Shown here: one piece after another, positions 34,707-45,012 of the stretch
Numbering within the stretch: the first letter of the stretch is position 1
Layout of the letters: every line of letters starts with the position of its first letter
Source: Gautieria morchelliformis
Taxonomy: Eukaryota > Basidiomycota > Agaricomycetes > Gomphales > Gomphaceae
Direction of reading: 5' to 3'
DNA length: 64,000 bases
Assembly (NCBI GenBank): GCA_015179125.1
Contig: WHVA01000235.1
Location: forward strand, 62,001-126,000
Translations under genes and position numbers: made by a program
Notes under the pieces: generated by a model
The model's input: only the letters and a program-made list of their open reading frames with translations
What the model was told of the DNA's origin: nothing
Databases searched by the model: none

Positions 34707-35632
34707 CTGTCCATCTCCTCCCAAAAGCTGCCAAATGGCAATATCCACCGAGGTCTCCAGCTTTACGTGTATGGTTGGGAAATGGCTGAAGGACTTGACA
34801 CAGACTCCCCCCTAAAACCAGACCTTGTTGGTTGTCAGTCTGCTGGTGAGAGCCGAGGCTCGAAGCTGAAGCTCTCATGGAACGAGGCTGAAATTTGCGT
34901 AGAGGTGAAGAATAACTGGCCTGGTTTGATCCTGCAGTCAAGCACGTACGTGCGCTGTATGTTCACACACCGATTGGATAGACTCTTCGTCACTGTTATC
35001 CATTTCAACAATGCAACGATGGGGGTGCGCTTCGGATTTTATTCTCGCATGGGTCTGGTTGTTATGCCGGAACTTGACCTCTCGAAGGAGGGAGGCTTTA
35101 AAGGATTTGTCCGCGGAGTGGTTGGGATTAATTCTTGGACCGACACAAACCATGCTGGAATCGATACTACTCGTACCATCACAGACATTGTGATTCCCGA
35201 GAGGGGTATATTAAAGATTTCGAAAACACTTTGTGACCGACGTTGCGTTCGCGGATGAGCAACGCGTGTGTATCTTTTGGTCAAGAAGGGTGTGTTTTGA
35301 CGTTTAGAGATCTGGGCCAGTAGTTAACAATTGGGTTTGAAGGTGCAACCGCCACCGATGGTTCTCCCACTCAACCTCCGTCTACTCACTGGTATAACTT
35401 ACGAAGTCACCAACCCCCACGTTCTCAGCCTGGAAAAGAGACTGACGGTCGAGAACCCTTGAGGTTGAAGGGAGGCATATCTTTTTTCTTGCTGGACACT
35501 GTCATTCTGAAAGATTCATGGCCATTGAAACCCATAACGAAGAAGGCACAATATTTGGAGTGTTATCGGGCGGGAAGTGTTGACGCCTCAGAGCACCACC
35601 CTGCGGCTCTCAATCACGGGCCCATTCCCTGC
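34707..35632 (+). pseudogene. FunK1-type protein kinase relic, middle part
   Basis: The plus strand encodes ISSQKLPNGNIHRGLQLYVY, then LSWNEAEICVEVKNNWPGLI, YVRCMFTHRLDRLFVTVIHF and LDLSKEGGFKGFVRGVVGI, which is the N-terminal accessory region typical of FunK1, a kinase family expanded in mushroom-forming fungi. Later blocks RRCVRG and, after a frame change, ATRVYLLVKKGV and ILKDSWPL match the family's continuation, but an in-frame TGA at 35256-35258 and further stops break it. It ends at 35632 against the truncated Gypsy B LTR, so the kinase catalytic lobe is absent. The first codons continue exactly from the piece at 40358-40753. Confidence 0.75.
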
Positions 35633-38600
35633 GATTATCTGATTGCAGACATACTTGAGGGGTTTTTATACAAAGAGCTGAGACAACAGGTAATGATATG
35701 GTAACTAAGCAAATTCCGGAGGAAGCGGAAGTCGAGTAGACAATGCGTGGGAACTAACTATTGGGAACAATGGGACTACAAGGGGGGTTCAGGGTAAGGT
35801 AGAACAATGGCAAAGAACAAGGGGTCGGGAAAACATATCTGACAACGAATTACAAGGGTGGCCGGATATATGGTCTTGATGGATGGTGAGGTGGGTCCGG
35901 TGGGTCTGAGTAATAGAGTTGAAAGACCAAGGAAAATGTACAAGGGGCGGAATGTCGGAAATAACAGAGGGGCGGAAGGTGTTGCGGAAATATCGGAGGG
36001 GCGGAAGGTGTGGCGGAACTGAGGGTCGGAAGTCGGAAATGAACAGTCGTAACAGTATCTCCCTTCTAAGGTCGAGCCCCGCGAGACCACAGGTCGGATC
36101 ACGTGACCTGTGAACAAACGCATCGGAATTCTAAAAAAAATAGGCTGAGGAACAAACACGTCTTCTTTCCATTCCATCATGAGTACTCCAGTCAACTTCT
36201 CCAAAATGACCAGCGCTGAGATGAAGCAACATTTTGCTGACATGCTTGCGCAGAAGGAACTGGCCGAAAAGCGCGAGGCCGAGGAAGCCGTGCGGAAAGA
36301 GAGGGAACGTCTGGAGGAGGAGTGCAAGGAGAAAGAGCGCATGGAACAGGAGCGTCGGGAACAGGAGCGGAAAGAGAAGGAGGAGCGTGACTGTAAACGT
36401 CACGAGGAGGAGTCGCGTGTCCGCGAAGAACAGCGGAAACGGGACACGGCCAAAAAGGCTGCAGAGGACAAGGCCGCTGCGGAGAAGGCGGGACAATCCC
36501 GGGTGAGTCGGAAACGTCATGTGCTTAGTTCTGATGCTGACAGAAGAACTTGGCAGAAAATAATTGTCAAATCCGATTCCGAACCGGAATCGGAAGACAC
36601 CGCGGAAAGCACGCCGTCCCCTGAGGGGAAGGGGAAGCAACAGGAAGTAGTTCCTGTGCTGAACCTTGTGGCGGATTGGAAAAGGAGGGCGGACGAGTTT
36701 CAGCAGGCCAGGAAGAAAAAGATGGCCGGCATCATCGACCTTCGGGAATTGGGACCGGAGAATCCCGCAACCCGGAAACGGAAGACGAGGGACGGGGAAG
36801 AAGAAAAGGCCCCCTGTGACACATGCGAGGTGAAGTGGCTCGAGTGTATTTGGTCGGAAAATCCGCAGGAAACTGCCTGCGAACGGTGCCGCGACAAGAA
36901 GAGGCGATGCGTCATGGACGGATGTTCCGCGAGGGTGGAGCGGAAAAGGCGAAAGGTCGAGACCGAGGGGCCAGAAACCCCTAAGTTCAAACCAGGGCCG
37001 AGCGGGAAGAAGACGGCGGAAGGGCTTCCGGCGATCGGGAAATCGAACCTCGCGTCGCCTTTGCTTGACATCGCCGGGTCACTGAGGGGTATCCGGAGAT
37101 CCCAGCGCGGGATCCAGAACACGCTCGAGGAGATTTCGCTAGTTCAACAGCAGCAACTGTTGTCTTTCCAAAACCAGATGACAGTCATGTCGGCGGTTTT
37201 GGAGCAAATCAAGCGGGAGTTCCAGTGGCGGAACAATTTACTCCGGGACCAAATGGAGTGGCGGATGCAGGAGGAGAATGGGGCGGAAGCGGGTACGAGT
37301 CAGGTGGTGGATACGAGGGTGGGGACCGAGTTGGTCAATGTGGAGATAGGTCATGCGGAAGAGGGTGCGGAAGCGGAGAACGAGGGTGAAGTGGAAACGA
37401 TGAGGGAGGAGTGAGTGTCGAAGTGACTTGTAAATATTTCTTGAAGTGTCGGAAATTAGTGTAGCGGAATAGTAATCGGATTTGAACAATGACTTGAGAA
37501 CTTGTAAGAAAACAATGGGGTATCGGAAATGAGGTTGGAAATGACTAAGGCGCGGAAATGGGGCCAGGTTTATCAGGATAAGACTTGTGGAAATCAGAGA
37601 TGAGGTCAGAGGCGTGGTCTAGTTCCGTGGCGGAAATCCACGAGGTCTCTTCGTCGGTGTTTTCATAGCCTGCCCACTTGACTAGGTATTGGAGTTGGCA
37701 GCGGTATTGTCTGTCGAGCTTGGAGTTGAGAATTTCCGAGATTTCATATTCCGGTTCTCCGTCGATGACGACTGGCGGAGGCGGAGGCTGTTCTCGATTC
37801 GGAATTGTATTCGGAACTGCGGGCTCAAGCATGGAGACATGGAATACCGGGTGTACTGCGCATATTGTCAGGAAGTCTGAGGGTGAAAGAACGACTGCCG
37901 GCCTTAGCGATGATCTCGTAAGGTCCAAGGTATTTCTCAGAGAGCTTCTTCGAGGGGCGAGTAGTGCGGAAGTTTTGCGCTTTGACAAAGACTTTGTCGC
38001 CAATCTCGAATGCCGGTTGCGGAAGTCGTTTCCGATCGGCGGAAGTCTGGTATCTCTTTTGTGCAGCGGAAATGTTCTCTCGGAGGTGCTGGTGAAGGTC
38101 GTCAAGTTCCACAACGAAATCTCGGGCTCTTGCAAAGGCGAGGTCGCGTTCGGGGTGGATGGCGAGATTCGGGTGGTAGCCCTTGTTGGCGTAAAAGGGT
38201 GAAATTCCGGTGGTGGCGGAAGGTGCATTGTTGTAAGCAAATTCCGCGAGCGGAAGAAGGTCGGACCAATTGCTGTGTTGGTAGTTGCAGTAGACACGGA
38301 GATACTGCTCAAGGGTCTGATTAGTACGTTCCGTTTGTCCGTCTCCTTCGGGATGATAACCGGAAATGAAGTGGAGCTTCATGTCGAGAGCCTTGCCGAG
38401 TGTGCGGAAAAAGGAGGACACAAATTCTGATCCACGGTCGGAAGTGACATGGGAAGGAATTCCGTGCTTGGAAAAGACTTGGAGCACGAAGAGCTGTGTG
38501 AGCTGGGCAGAAGTGATGGTGTCGTAGGTCGGAATAAAGATGGACTGCTTTGTGAGGCGGTCAACGATCACTAGAATGGTATCATAGTCAGATGACTTAG

Positions 38601-39875
38601 GAAGTTTCTCAATGAAATCCATGGATATCAAATTCCACGGTTGTTCTGGGATTGGAAGTTGCTTCAGGAGGCCGTAGGGTTTGTGACGTTGAGGTTTGGC
38701 TCGCATACAGGTGGTGCATGACTTGCAGTAGTCTTGGACCATCGTGCGGAGGAGGGGCCAAGTATAGGTACGTCGGATTATGTTGAGGGTTTTGTTCTGG
38801 CCTTGGTGTCCTGAGAGCGGATGATCGTGGCTTTGCTGGAGTACGCGAAGTCGTAGATCATTGGTATCCGGAACGTAAATCCGGGACTTGTACCGGAGAA
38901 ATCCGTCGGAATCGAGGGACCATCCAGGACTGGTGGGGTCATCGAGGTGGGCTGCGGAGATAGGGTCGGAACGGAGTGCGGAACGGATGTCGGAATGGAG
39001 AGACTCGGTGTCCATAATAATTGAGGCGCGGAGTAGCGGAAACTGCAATGCTGTGGCATGCAGGGACGATGCCAGTTGCTCAGTAGGGAATACTGGGCGG
39101 AAATTGTGCGGATTAACGCTGGCATAGTCGCTACTTCCCTCTTTTGGGTAGACGTCCCATCATCTAGTGAGTGCGTCGGGTTTTGCTCCGAGCTTTCCGG
39201 GGCGGAAGGGGATCACCATGTTGGACTGGGAGAGATATTCAGACCAGCGGACTTGACGGCGAGTCAAAATCTTGGTAGTGGCAAAATACTCAAGGTTCTA
39301 ATGATCCGTTACAACGTCGATCGGATAGGTTGGACCTTCGAGGTAGTGTCTCCAAATTTTGAAGGCTTCGAAAATCGCAAGTAGTTCCTTATCGTGGACG
39401 TCGTAGTTGAGTTCCGGGGTGGAAAAGGTGCGGGAATGAAAAGTGATCGGATGCATTTCTCCGTCGTCAGGGGAAATGATGGAAAGAATGGCGGCTAGCG
39501 CATAGTCGGAAGCGTCGGTTTCGAGTACAAGTTGGGCATCAGGAATCCAGAAACCGAGTATGGGAGCCATAGTGAAGGCCGATTTGAGGGCTTCAAATGC
39601 GGAACGGCATTCCGGAGTAAAATTCAATGGGGCACCCTTCCTGGTGAGACGCGTGAGCGGAACAGTAATGTCGGAAAAATTATAAATGAAATGCCGGTAA
39701 AAGTTGGCGAAGCCAAGGAAAGACTGCACATCCTTAACACGTCGGGGTTCCGGCCATTCTTGAATTGCCTTGACCTTGTCCTCTGCCATGGTAAGACCTG
39801 TTGGAGAGAGGATGTAGCCGAGGTATTCGACCGTGTCGCGGTGCCATTCGCATTTCTCTGCTTTTGCATAGAGAT
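35633..39875 (-). mobile_element. Gypsy family B chromovirus, 3' part with antisense accessory gene
   Basis: The minus strand has: reverse transcriptase end and RNase H (39875-39300), integrase (about 39125-38000), chromodomain (37800-37545, with YEISEILNSKL and YLVKWAGY), then the accessory gene on the opposite strand (36179-37414), a purine tract, and a 3' LTR (36053-35633) that is truncated at its outer end (about 420 of 718 bp). The inner end at 39875 is GAGAT beside a family A LTR. The frames are long and breaks are few, so this is a relatively recent copy. Confidence 0.85.
36179..37414 (+). CDS. Antisense accessory protein of Gypsy B: coiled coil plus Zn2Cys6-type cysteine array
   Basis: A 411-aa uninterrupted frame on the strand opposite to pol, tail-to-tail with the chromodomain gene. 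Residues about 20-115 are an almost continuous charged coiled coil (repeats of ERxEQERxEKE type). An acidic/Ser block follows (SEPESEDTAES). Residues about 213-244 contain C-x2-C-x6-C-x10-C-x2-C-x6-C with a basic RDKKRR segment, which is the spacing of fungal Zn(II)2Cys6 binuclear clusters. A second helical region (LLSFQNQMTVMSAVLEQI) lies at about 320-365 and an acidic tail ends the protein. The 125-bp leader has a CACAGGTC/GACCTGTG inverted repeat around a CACGTG core. A DNA-binding or regulatory role is inference; the usual basic residues in the first half of the cluster are lacking. Confidence 0.75.
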   Translation: MSTPVNFSKMTSAEMKQHFADMLAQKELAEKREAEEAVRKERERLEEECKEKERMEQERREQERKEKEERDCKRHEEESRVREEQRKRDTAKKAAEDKAAAEKAGQSRVSRKRHVLSSDADRRTWQKIIVKSDSEPESEDTAESTPSPEGKGKQQEVVPVLNLVADWKRRADEFQQARKKKMAGIIDLRELGPENPATRKRKTRDGEEEKAPCDTCEVKWLECIWSENPQETACERCRDKKRRCVMDGCSARVERKRRKVETEGPETPKFKPGPSGKKTAEGLPAIGKSNLASPLLDIAGSLRGIRRSQRGIQNTLEEISLVQQQQLLSFQNQMTVMSAVLEQIKREFQWRNNLLRDQMEWRMQEENGAEAGTSQVVDTRVGTELVNVEIGHAEEGAEAENEGEVETMREE

Positions 39876-40357
39876 TGTCAGGGGAGACCCTGTTTTCCAT
39901 TTCCAGTTCCGACACCACACCCAGTTCCGACTCCATTTCCGACTCCGCTTCCGGTTCCGATTCCATCTCCGCCTCCGCTTTCGGAAATGATTCCGCTTCT
40001 GGGAGAACTTCCACCAGTTCTGTTCGCCTTGCCAGTTCCACTCCAATTTCCGACCTCCACTCCCGGAACAGTGTCGGAAATCAAGCGACTCGCATAATAG
40101 GTGGCATCAAGGGTCGATCAAGGGTCAGGGGGATGCAGGGTTGATGGCGGGTGCCAAGTGTTGTCCCTGGCTGCGCAGCGTAGTATAATACGGGCTCGCT
40201 GACATTGGGGGGTCCTTAGACTTTTCTCTTTGGATTTCCCCTTGTCAGGTGAGAATCCCCTCTCTTGTATACTCCGTTCATTTATACATACTTTGGATTT
40301 CCCCTTGTCAGTTGTGTGGTAGTGTGATCTCCACAACTAGCCAGGGTTGCCCTTACA
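39876..40357 (+). repeat. Family A LTR, copy 3, with unmatched flanks
   Basis: Reads TGTCAGGGGAGACC...GGTTGCCCTTACA (482 bp). The left flank is GAGAT and the right flank GACAG. GAGAT matches the right flank of copy 1; GACAG is the complement of the CTGTC right of copy 2. Confidence 0.9.
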
Positions 40358-40753
40358 GACAGAATCTGGTTGAGTAACCACTCCAACGGCGCATAATGAG
40401 CGCTTTCTGGACCAGTGCAGCTGGGCTATTCCTTGAAAGTGTCAGTTGGGCTGTCCCAGAACACGCCAGGTTTCAGTTTGGATAGGACAGTGTCGACAAT
40501 TTTTTGATCCGCCCTACAGCGCTCTTCAAGCAGAGAATTACTCGAATATCGCACCGGAGAACTCGCCCTTCATCAGCTTTTTCAAATCATCCTGGGTCTG
40601 AATGTGTGATTCATGAGATTTACTGGAACTGACGCTATATGGTGTGCTCGTCATCAACGGAAGCTTGAGAGATTGGGGCGGTGTTGATGGCATCTGGAAT
40701 AACAAATATCGAGAATTAGAGGCAGACAACAAGTAAAGAACTATGTTGTGCAA
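40358..40753 (-). pseudogene. FunK1-type kinase relic, N-terminal part
   Basis: The minus strand starts MPSTPPQSLKLPLMTSTPYS (ATG at 40692; a longer in-frame ATG lies at 40753) and continues KLMKGEFSGAIFE, where a stop and frame change occur; family-like sequence goes on as VDTVLSKLKPGVFW and YAPLEWLLNQIL up to the LTR at 40357. It ends within GACAG, and the next codons of the family are found at 34707 on the other strand. A CACGTG core lies about 90 bp upstream (near 40790). It has decayed beyond the insertion itself. Confidence 0.65.
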
Positions 40754-41001
40754 GTCTGAGAGGCAGAGCTGTTGTCAACATGCGGACAAGTCACGTGACA
40801 AGTGAACCATCTACATTCTTGCGGTGTGTTGGTGGTAGCGGCCTCAAGGTTAAATACCAATAATGTGCCGTGCGCTGCCTCAGACGGTACTAAGGCCGCC
40901 GATCTCAAATATCCATAATTCTCTAAATTGTCCTTTTTGATGTATATAGTAAATCTAATTATTGTGTCCTACTGGCATAATTCTGCTTGCCTCCCTCCCT
41001 C

Positions 41002-42684
41002 TCACACCTTCTTAGCAAGCTTCCTTATAGCCTTTCTAGCTGCTCCTTTCATGAAATTCACGTCACCCCATGACATCCCGATGTTGGCCATGAGCACATC
41101 AGCCGTCACCTCCTTCAGTTCATTTAGGAAGTAAACGTTGTTTGCTTCAAATTTACCTTTGAATTCGTCAATGTTCCGCCCCCTAGCCTCAGGCCAATTA
41201 CGGACATCGTCAAGAAACTCTTCGATGCTTGGGTAAGCGATGTCACCGGGAGTCGCAGGGGTCAACTGTTCCGGTCTCTTGTCAGGATTGACTGGAGTAA
41301 CAGGGCGGTTCAGGACCATGTTCTGAGCAAACATTCGATAGTCAATTGGTGGGAACATCATCATAGGAAATGATCCTTGAAGACCCAATGCAGCGCCGGG
41401 CAGGTTCGCCGTTGACCCTTCATCAGTCTTCTCTTTTTGAATGGAGTCTTTGCGATAATGGAAATCTTCGAAGTGAGCATTGTTTGGAGGAACTTTCGGA
41501 GTGACCCCGTGAATGTTAGAAACCTAAATTCGCATTATTAGCAGCGAGTAATACATATAAATGCAAAGGTTGTACTCACCAAGGCTGTTACCCAGGACTG
41601 GAGTTGGCACCATGATAAATGCGTGTGCTCTCCGTTCTTATTCAGTTTGCAGACTTTTGAAGCACATGCCAGTTTGCCACAGTTTGAATACTCTGCCTTC
41701 AACGCCTCCATGAAATCCCTTTCCCATTTTGTCGGTAGGCCGTGCTCTTTGATCTCAGATCCTTCAGTGTCAGAATCGGCGTTCAAGTCCTGAATATGAG
41801 CTTTCTTCTTTTTGCCCCTGCCAGCTGCATTTGTCACAGTTTTGTCCCTTTTCCTGGAAAGTGTATGCCGAAGCGATGCGATGTACTATAATTCTTATAA
41901 TATCAGATGCGGCTGCCATGCGAAGTCACACGCACACTTACACTTTCATCCAGAACGATGTCTACTTCCATGCCACTGGCATCGCCCTTTTTCTTCCTTG
42001 CCTGAGCGCCCTTCACATCATCCTTGAGGTTGTCCCAGTCCTCTTCTTTTGCCAGTTTCGAAAGGTGTTTATCTCGCACACCTTTGAGCCGGTAAGCTAC
42101 GTGCGGCATCTTTTTCACTGTTTGATAGCACCCTATCGCTTTGAAGATACGTTCCTCGACCTTCTTGTAACTGACATTGGCAGGAAGCTTCACACGCTCA
42201 ACAAACCCTTCGGCTTCAGTGCCGTCCGGAACACGCAAGATAATTACTAGGCCATGAAATGAGCATCAAATTATAAATGAAAAATATGATGGCATACCAG
42301 GTTCATCAATATCCTTTACCTGTTTGGGAACTGCCACCTCTACTAACTCTTCAGACTCTGAGTCTCAATTAGGGTCGTTGGGCTCAGCTTCGGACTCGGA
42401 TGCACTTTGAGCCGGCTGGGTCTCTTCCTCATATGAAGACCCTGACTCAGATTCTAAGTCTTCAAAAGTTACTTTTTTTGCCGCCTGACGTTGTGGTCGA
42501 AAAGTGCTAGTAGTTTGAACAGATTCTAAATAACTGGTGAGCTTGAAATAGCATCATTATATATAAACCGACCTTTGCCCTGAATTCCCGCTATGTCAGG
42601 TAACAGTTCCTCTGGAGGTTCTTTGACCTTTTTCGTTGCTCGTGTTGACTTGGTGGGCTGTCTTTTATTTTTGTTATTTCCCAT
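41002..42684 (-). pseudogene. Basidiomycete hypothetical protein with SAM-like C-terminus, one in-frame stop
   Basis: The minus strand begins MGNNKNKRQPTKSTRATKKV (ATG 42684) with GT-AG introns at about 42542-42588, 42248-42298, 41856-41943 and 41523-41579. It encodes an acidic Ser/Glu-rich segment, a conserved-looking block (VIILRVPDGTEAEGFVERVK, HVAYRLKGVRDKHLSKLAKE), a lysine-rich linker, WERDFMEALKAEYSNCGKL, and a C-terminal helical domain (IEEFLDDVRNW, FLNELKEVTADVLMANIGMS) that resembles a SAM domain. A TGA interrupts the acidic segment at 42364-42366 (...NDPN stop DSESEE), and the 41856-41943 splice does not keep frame as read here. Either it is a young pseudogene or these spots are sequence errors. 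Function unknown. Confidence 0.6.
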
Positions 42685-42845
42685 TGTTGGTAAGGCAAGT
42701 CGAACTTGGTCGGGTTATGCCGATTCATAATAGGCGGCTTGCCGCGCTGCACCATCGACAACACCACGCACCACAGACACTTCAGCCTCTCTTGGTTCGG
42801 CACTCGTCTTCCATATGAACTTGCCCCGGGCTTCGAAGCATCCGC

Positions 42846-43585
42846 TAACCCTGTTCTTCAATCGCGCCTTTTCGCTTAGCTCCACAGGCTCGCCACCAAG
42901 TACCAGCAGCTCCCTGTCAACTCCCCCATAACCCCAGTGGCCAACTTCCGTGAGTATCCCAGCCCGTATTCCTCATACCAGGGTGTCTGACCACTCGACT
43001 CCCGCAGAGCGCCACGGCCCAGGCACATTTGTGTCCTAGGGCACGCATACCTGCACCCGCACCCGCCGCCGCCCGTTCCCCCACCACCCCGTCCTCCTGC
43101 ACCAGCTCACCCACCCCAGCACCTCCGCGCCCCTCACCCCGCCGCGTACGCGTGCGCCCCCCGCGTCCTTCGCGTCGTCGCCCAACCCGTCCCGCACCTG
43201 CGCCCATACTGGCACCGGCACCTGCACCTGCACCTGCATCTGCACCCATACCTGCACCCGCACCCACACCCGCACCCGTACCTGCACCCGCACCCGCACC
43301 TGCACCCACACCCGCACCTGCACCCGCACCCGCCGCTGCCCGCTTCCCCACCACCCCATCCTCCTACACCAGCTCACCCACCTCCGCCCCCGCATCCTTC
43401 ACGTCGCCGCCCAACCTGTCCCTGCACCCGCACCCGCACACGCCGCTGCCCACTTCCCCACCACCCCGTCCTCCTACACCAGCTCACCCACCTCCGCCCC
43501 CGCATCCTTCGCGTTGCCGCCCAACCCGTCCCTGCACCCGCACCTGCACCCGCATCTGCACCCGTACTTGCACCCGCACCCGTAC

Positions 43586-43616
<31 letters not shown>

Positions 43617-43975
43617 CACACCCGCACCCACACCTGCACCCGCACCTGCACCCACACCCGCACCCACACCTGCACCCGCACCCGCACCTCCGCGCCCCTC
43701 ACCCCACCGCATACGCGTGCGCCCCCGCGGTTTCCGAGCTCAAGAACGTGTCAGGATCGGCGAGGTTGCCTTATGGTGCATTGGCACTCGGTGCGGAAGG
43801 GATCAAAGGTTTCGGGGCTTATGCTACACAGGAGGAAATCCGACATCGAGAATGAACACCTACCGTCAGATCTCACTGATCCAATGTCAGAAGAAGCTAA
43901 GCCCTTCCTCTCCAATCCTATGACACCCTCTTCTGGAGATTCTCCTGTAGTGGGTTCTCACCATTAGTACAAAGT
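42846..43975 (+). repeat. CACCTG/CACCCG minisatellite with Pro/Ala-coding frames
   Basis: 43200-43690 is a dense array of 6-bp units alternating CACCCG, CACCTG and CACACC. It lies within a larger repeat whose unit (CCCACCACCCC, CTCCTACACCAGCTCACCC, GCATCCTTCGCGT) recurs at about 43080, 43350 and 43460. All three plus frames stay open for long stretches (Pro/Ala, His/Leu, Arg/Thr), which is a composition effect. A short less repetitive end (SDIENEHLPSDLTDPMSEEA, stop at 43967) could be the last exon of a real gene. I do not recognise it. Confidence 0.6.
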
Positions 43976-44552
43976 AGCAAACAAAATTAAAACCTGCATT
44001 GAACTACATACAGTAAGCTAAGCTTGACATTGTTCCCCCTCAGCACCCAAAATGCAAAATAAAAAAATGCTTGTTTTATTTGGATTGTTTAGTTCTATGC
44101 CCTAGCTATGGTCCACATAGCTTCAGATATGAAATTTCAAGCGAATCGGAGCGATATCAAGCAAGATATCGTTGTTCGAAGTTTGCGCGCTAAAACGGAA
44201 GCAAATCCGACGCGCGCCTTAGGTACTGCAAACAGGTGTAATGATGTTTCTTCCCTAAGCCTTATCATATGAGAGTTGCAACGTGGCAGCTTCACATATA
44301 TCTAGCATTTTATCTACAGGTTGTAAAGTACCCGACCTAGGCAAACACACCCAAACATATGACACATCTTCATGTCTTGCCTTCCACCATGATGGGCTAC
44401 GAGTGCCGGAGGTCTATGACACCTCTGGGCTCCATTGGGTTCTAGAGACTCTTCATGTCCTCATTCTACATGTGAAAATCGCATCCCAGAGCTTGAATCT
44501 CAGTTGGTCGTTCCTGGGACGCAATATTCTTTGCACATGCTTACTTACTTTC
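43976..44552. other. No recognisable gene
   Basis: Mixed-composition DNA between the minisatellite and the solo LTR; one short plus frame (about 44283-44740) runs into the LTR and has no recognisable domain. Confidence 0.4.
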
Positions 44553-45012
44553 TATCAGGGGACACCCTGTTTTCCATTTCCAGTTCTGACACCACACCCA
44601 GTTCCGACTCCATTTCTGAGTCCACTTTCGGAAATGATTCCGCTTCTGGGAGAACTTCCACCAGTTCTGTTCGCCTTGCCAGTTCCACCCCAACTTCCAA
44701 CTTCCGCTCTTGGAACAGTGTTGGAAGTCAAGCGGCTCGCGTAATGGGTGGCATCAAGGGTCAATCAAGGGTCAGCGAGGTCAGGGGGATGCAGGGTTGA
44801 TGGCGGGTGCCAAGTGTTGTCCCTGGCTGCGCAGCGTAGTATAATACACGCTCGCTGACATTGGGGGTCCTTACACTTTTCTCTTTGGATTTCCCCTTGT
44901 CAGGTGAGAACCCCCTCTCTTGTATACTCTGTTCATTTATACATACTTCGGATTTCCCCTTGTCAGTTTTGTGGTAGTGTGATCTCCACAGCCAGCTAGG
45001 GTTGCCCTTACA
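44553..45012 (+). repeat. Solo LTR, family A, with normal duplication
   Basis: Ends GGTTGCCCTTACA and starts TATCAGGGGACACC (first TG changed to TA). It is flanked by CTTTC on both sides (44548-44552 and 45013-45017). It is more diverged than copies 1-3 and shorter in the TCGGAA block, so older. It serves as the control that family A makes 5-bp duplications. Confidence 0.9.

Noticed and set aside
34485-34789. Ser-rich, Gly-rich and Glu-rich small proteins (60-90 aa) encoded in every family A LTR copy
   Set aside because: Three frames and both strands are open because of the TCGGAA-type hexamer repeat; there is no start context or domain, and the frames run into unrelated flanks.
43029-43967. 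312-aa Pro/Ala-rich protein
   Set aside because: The frame is produced by a hexamer array that is open in several frames; only the last 50 codons might be real.
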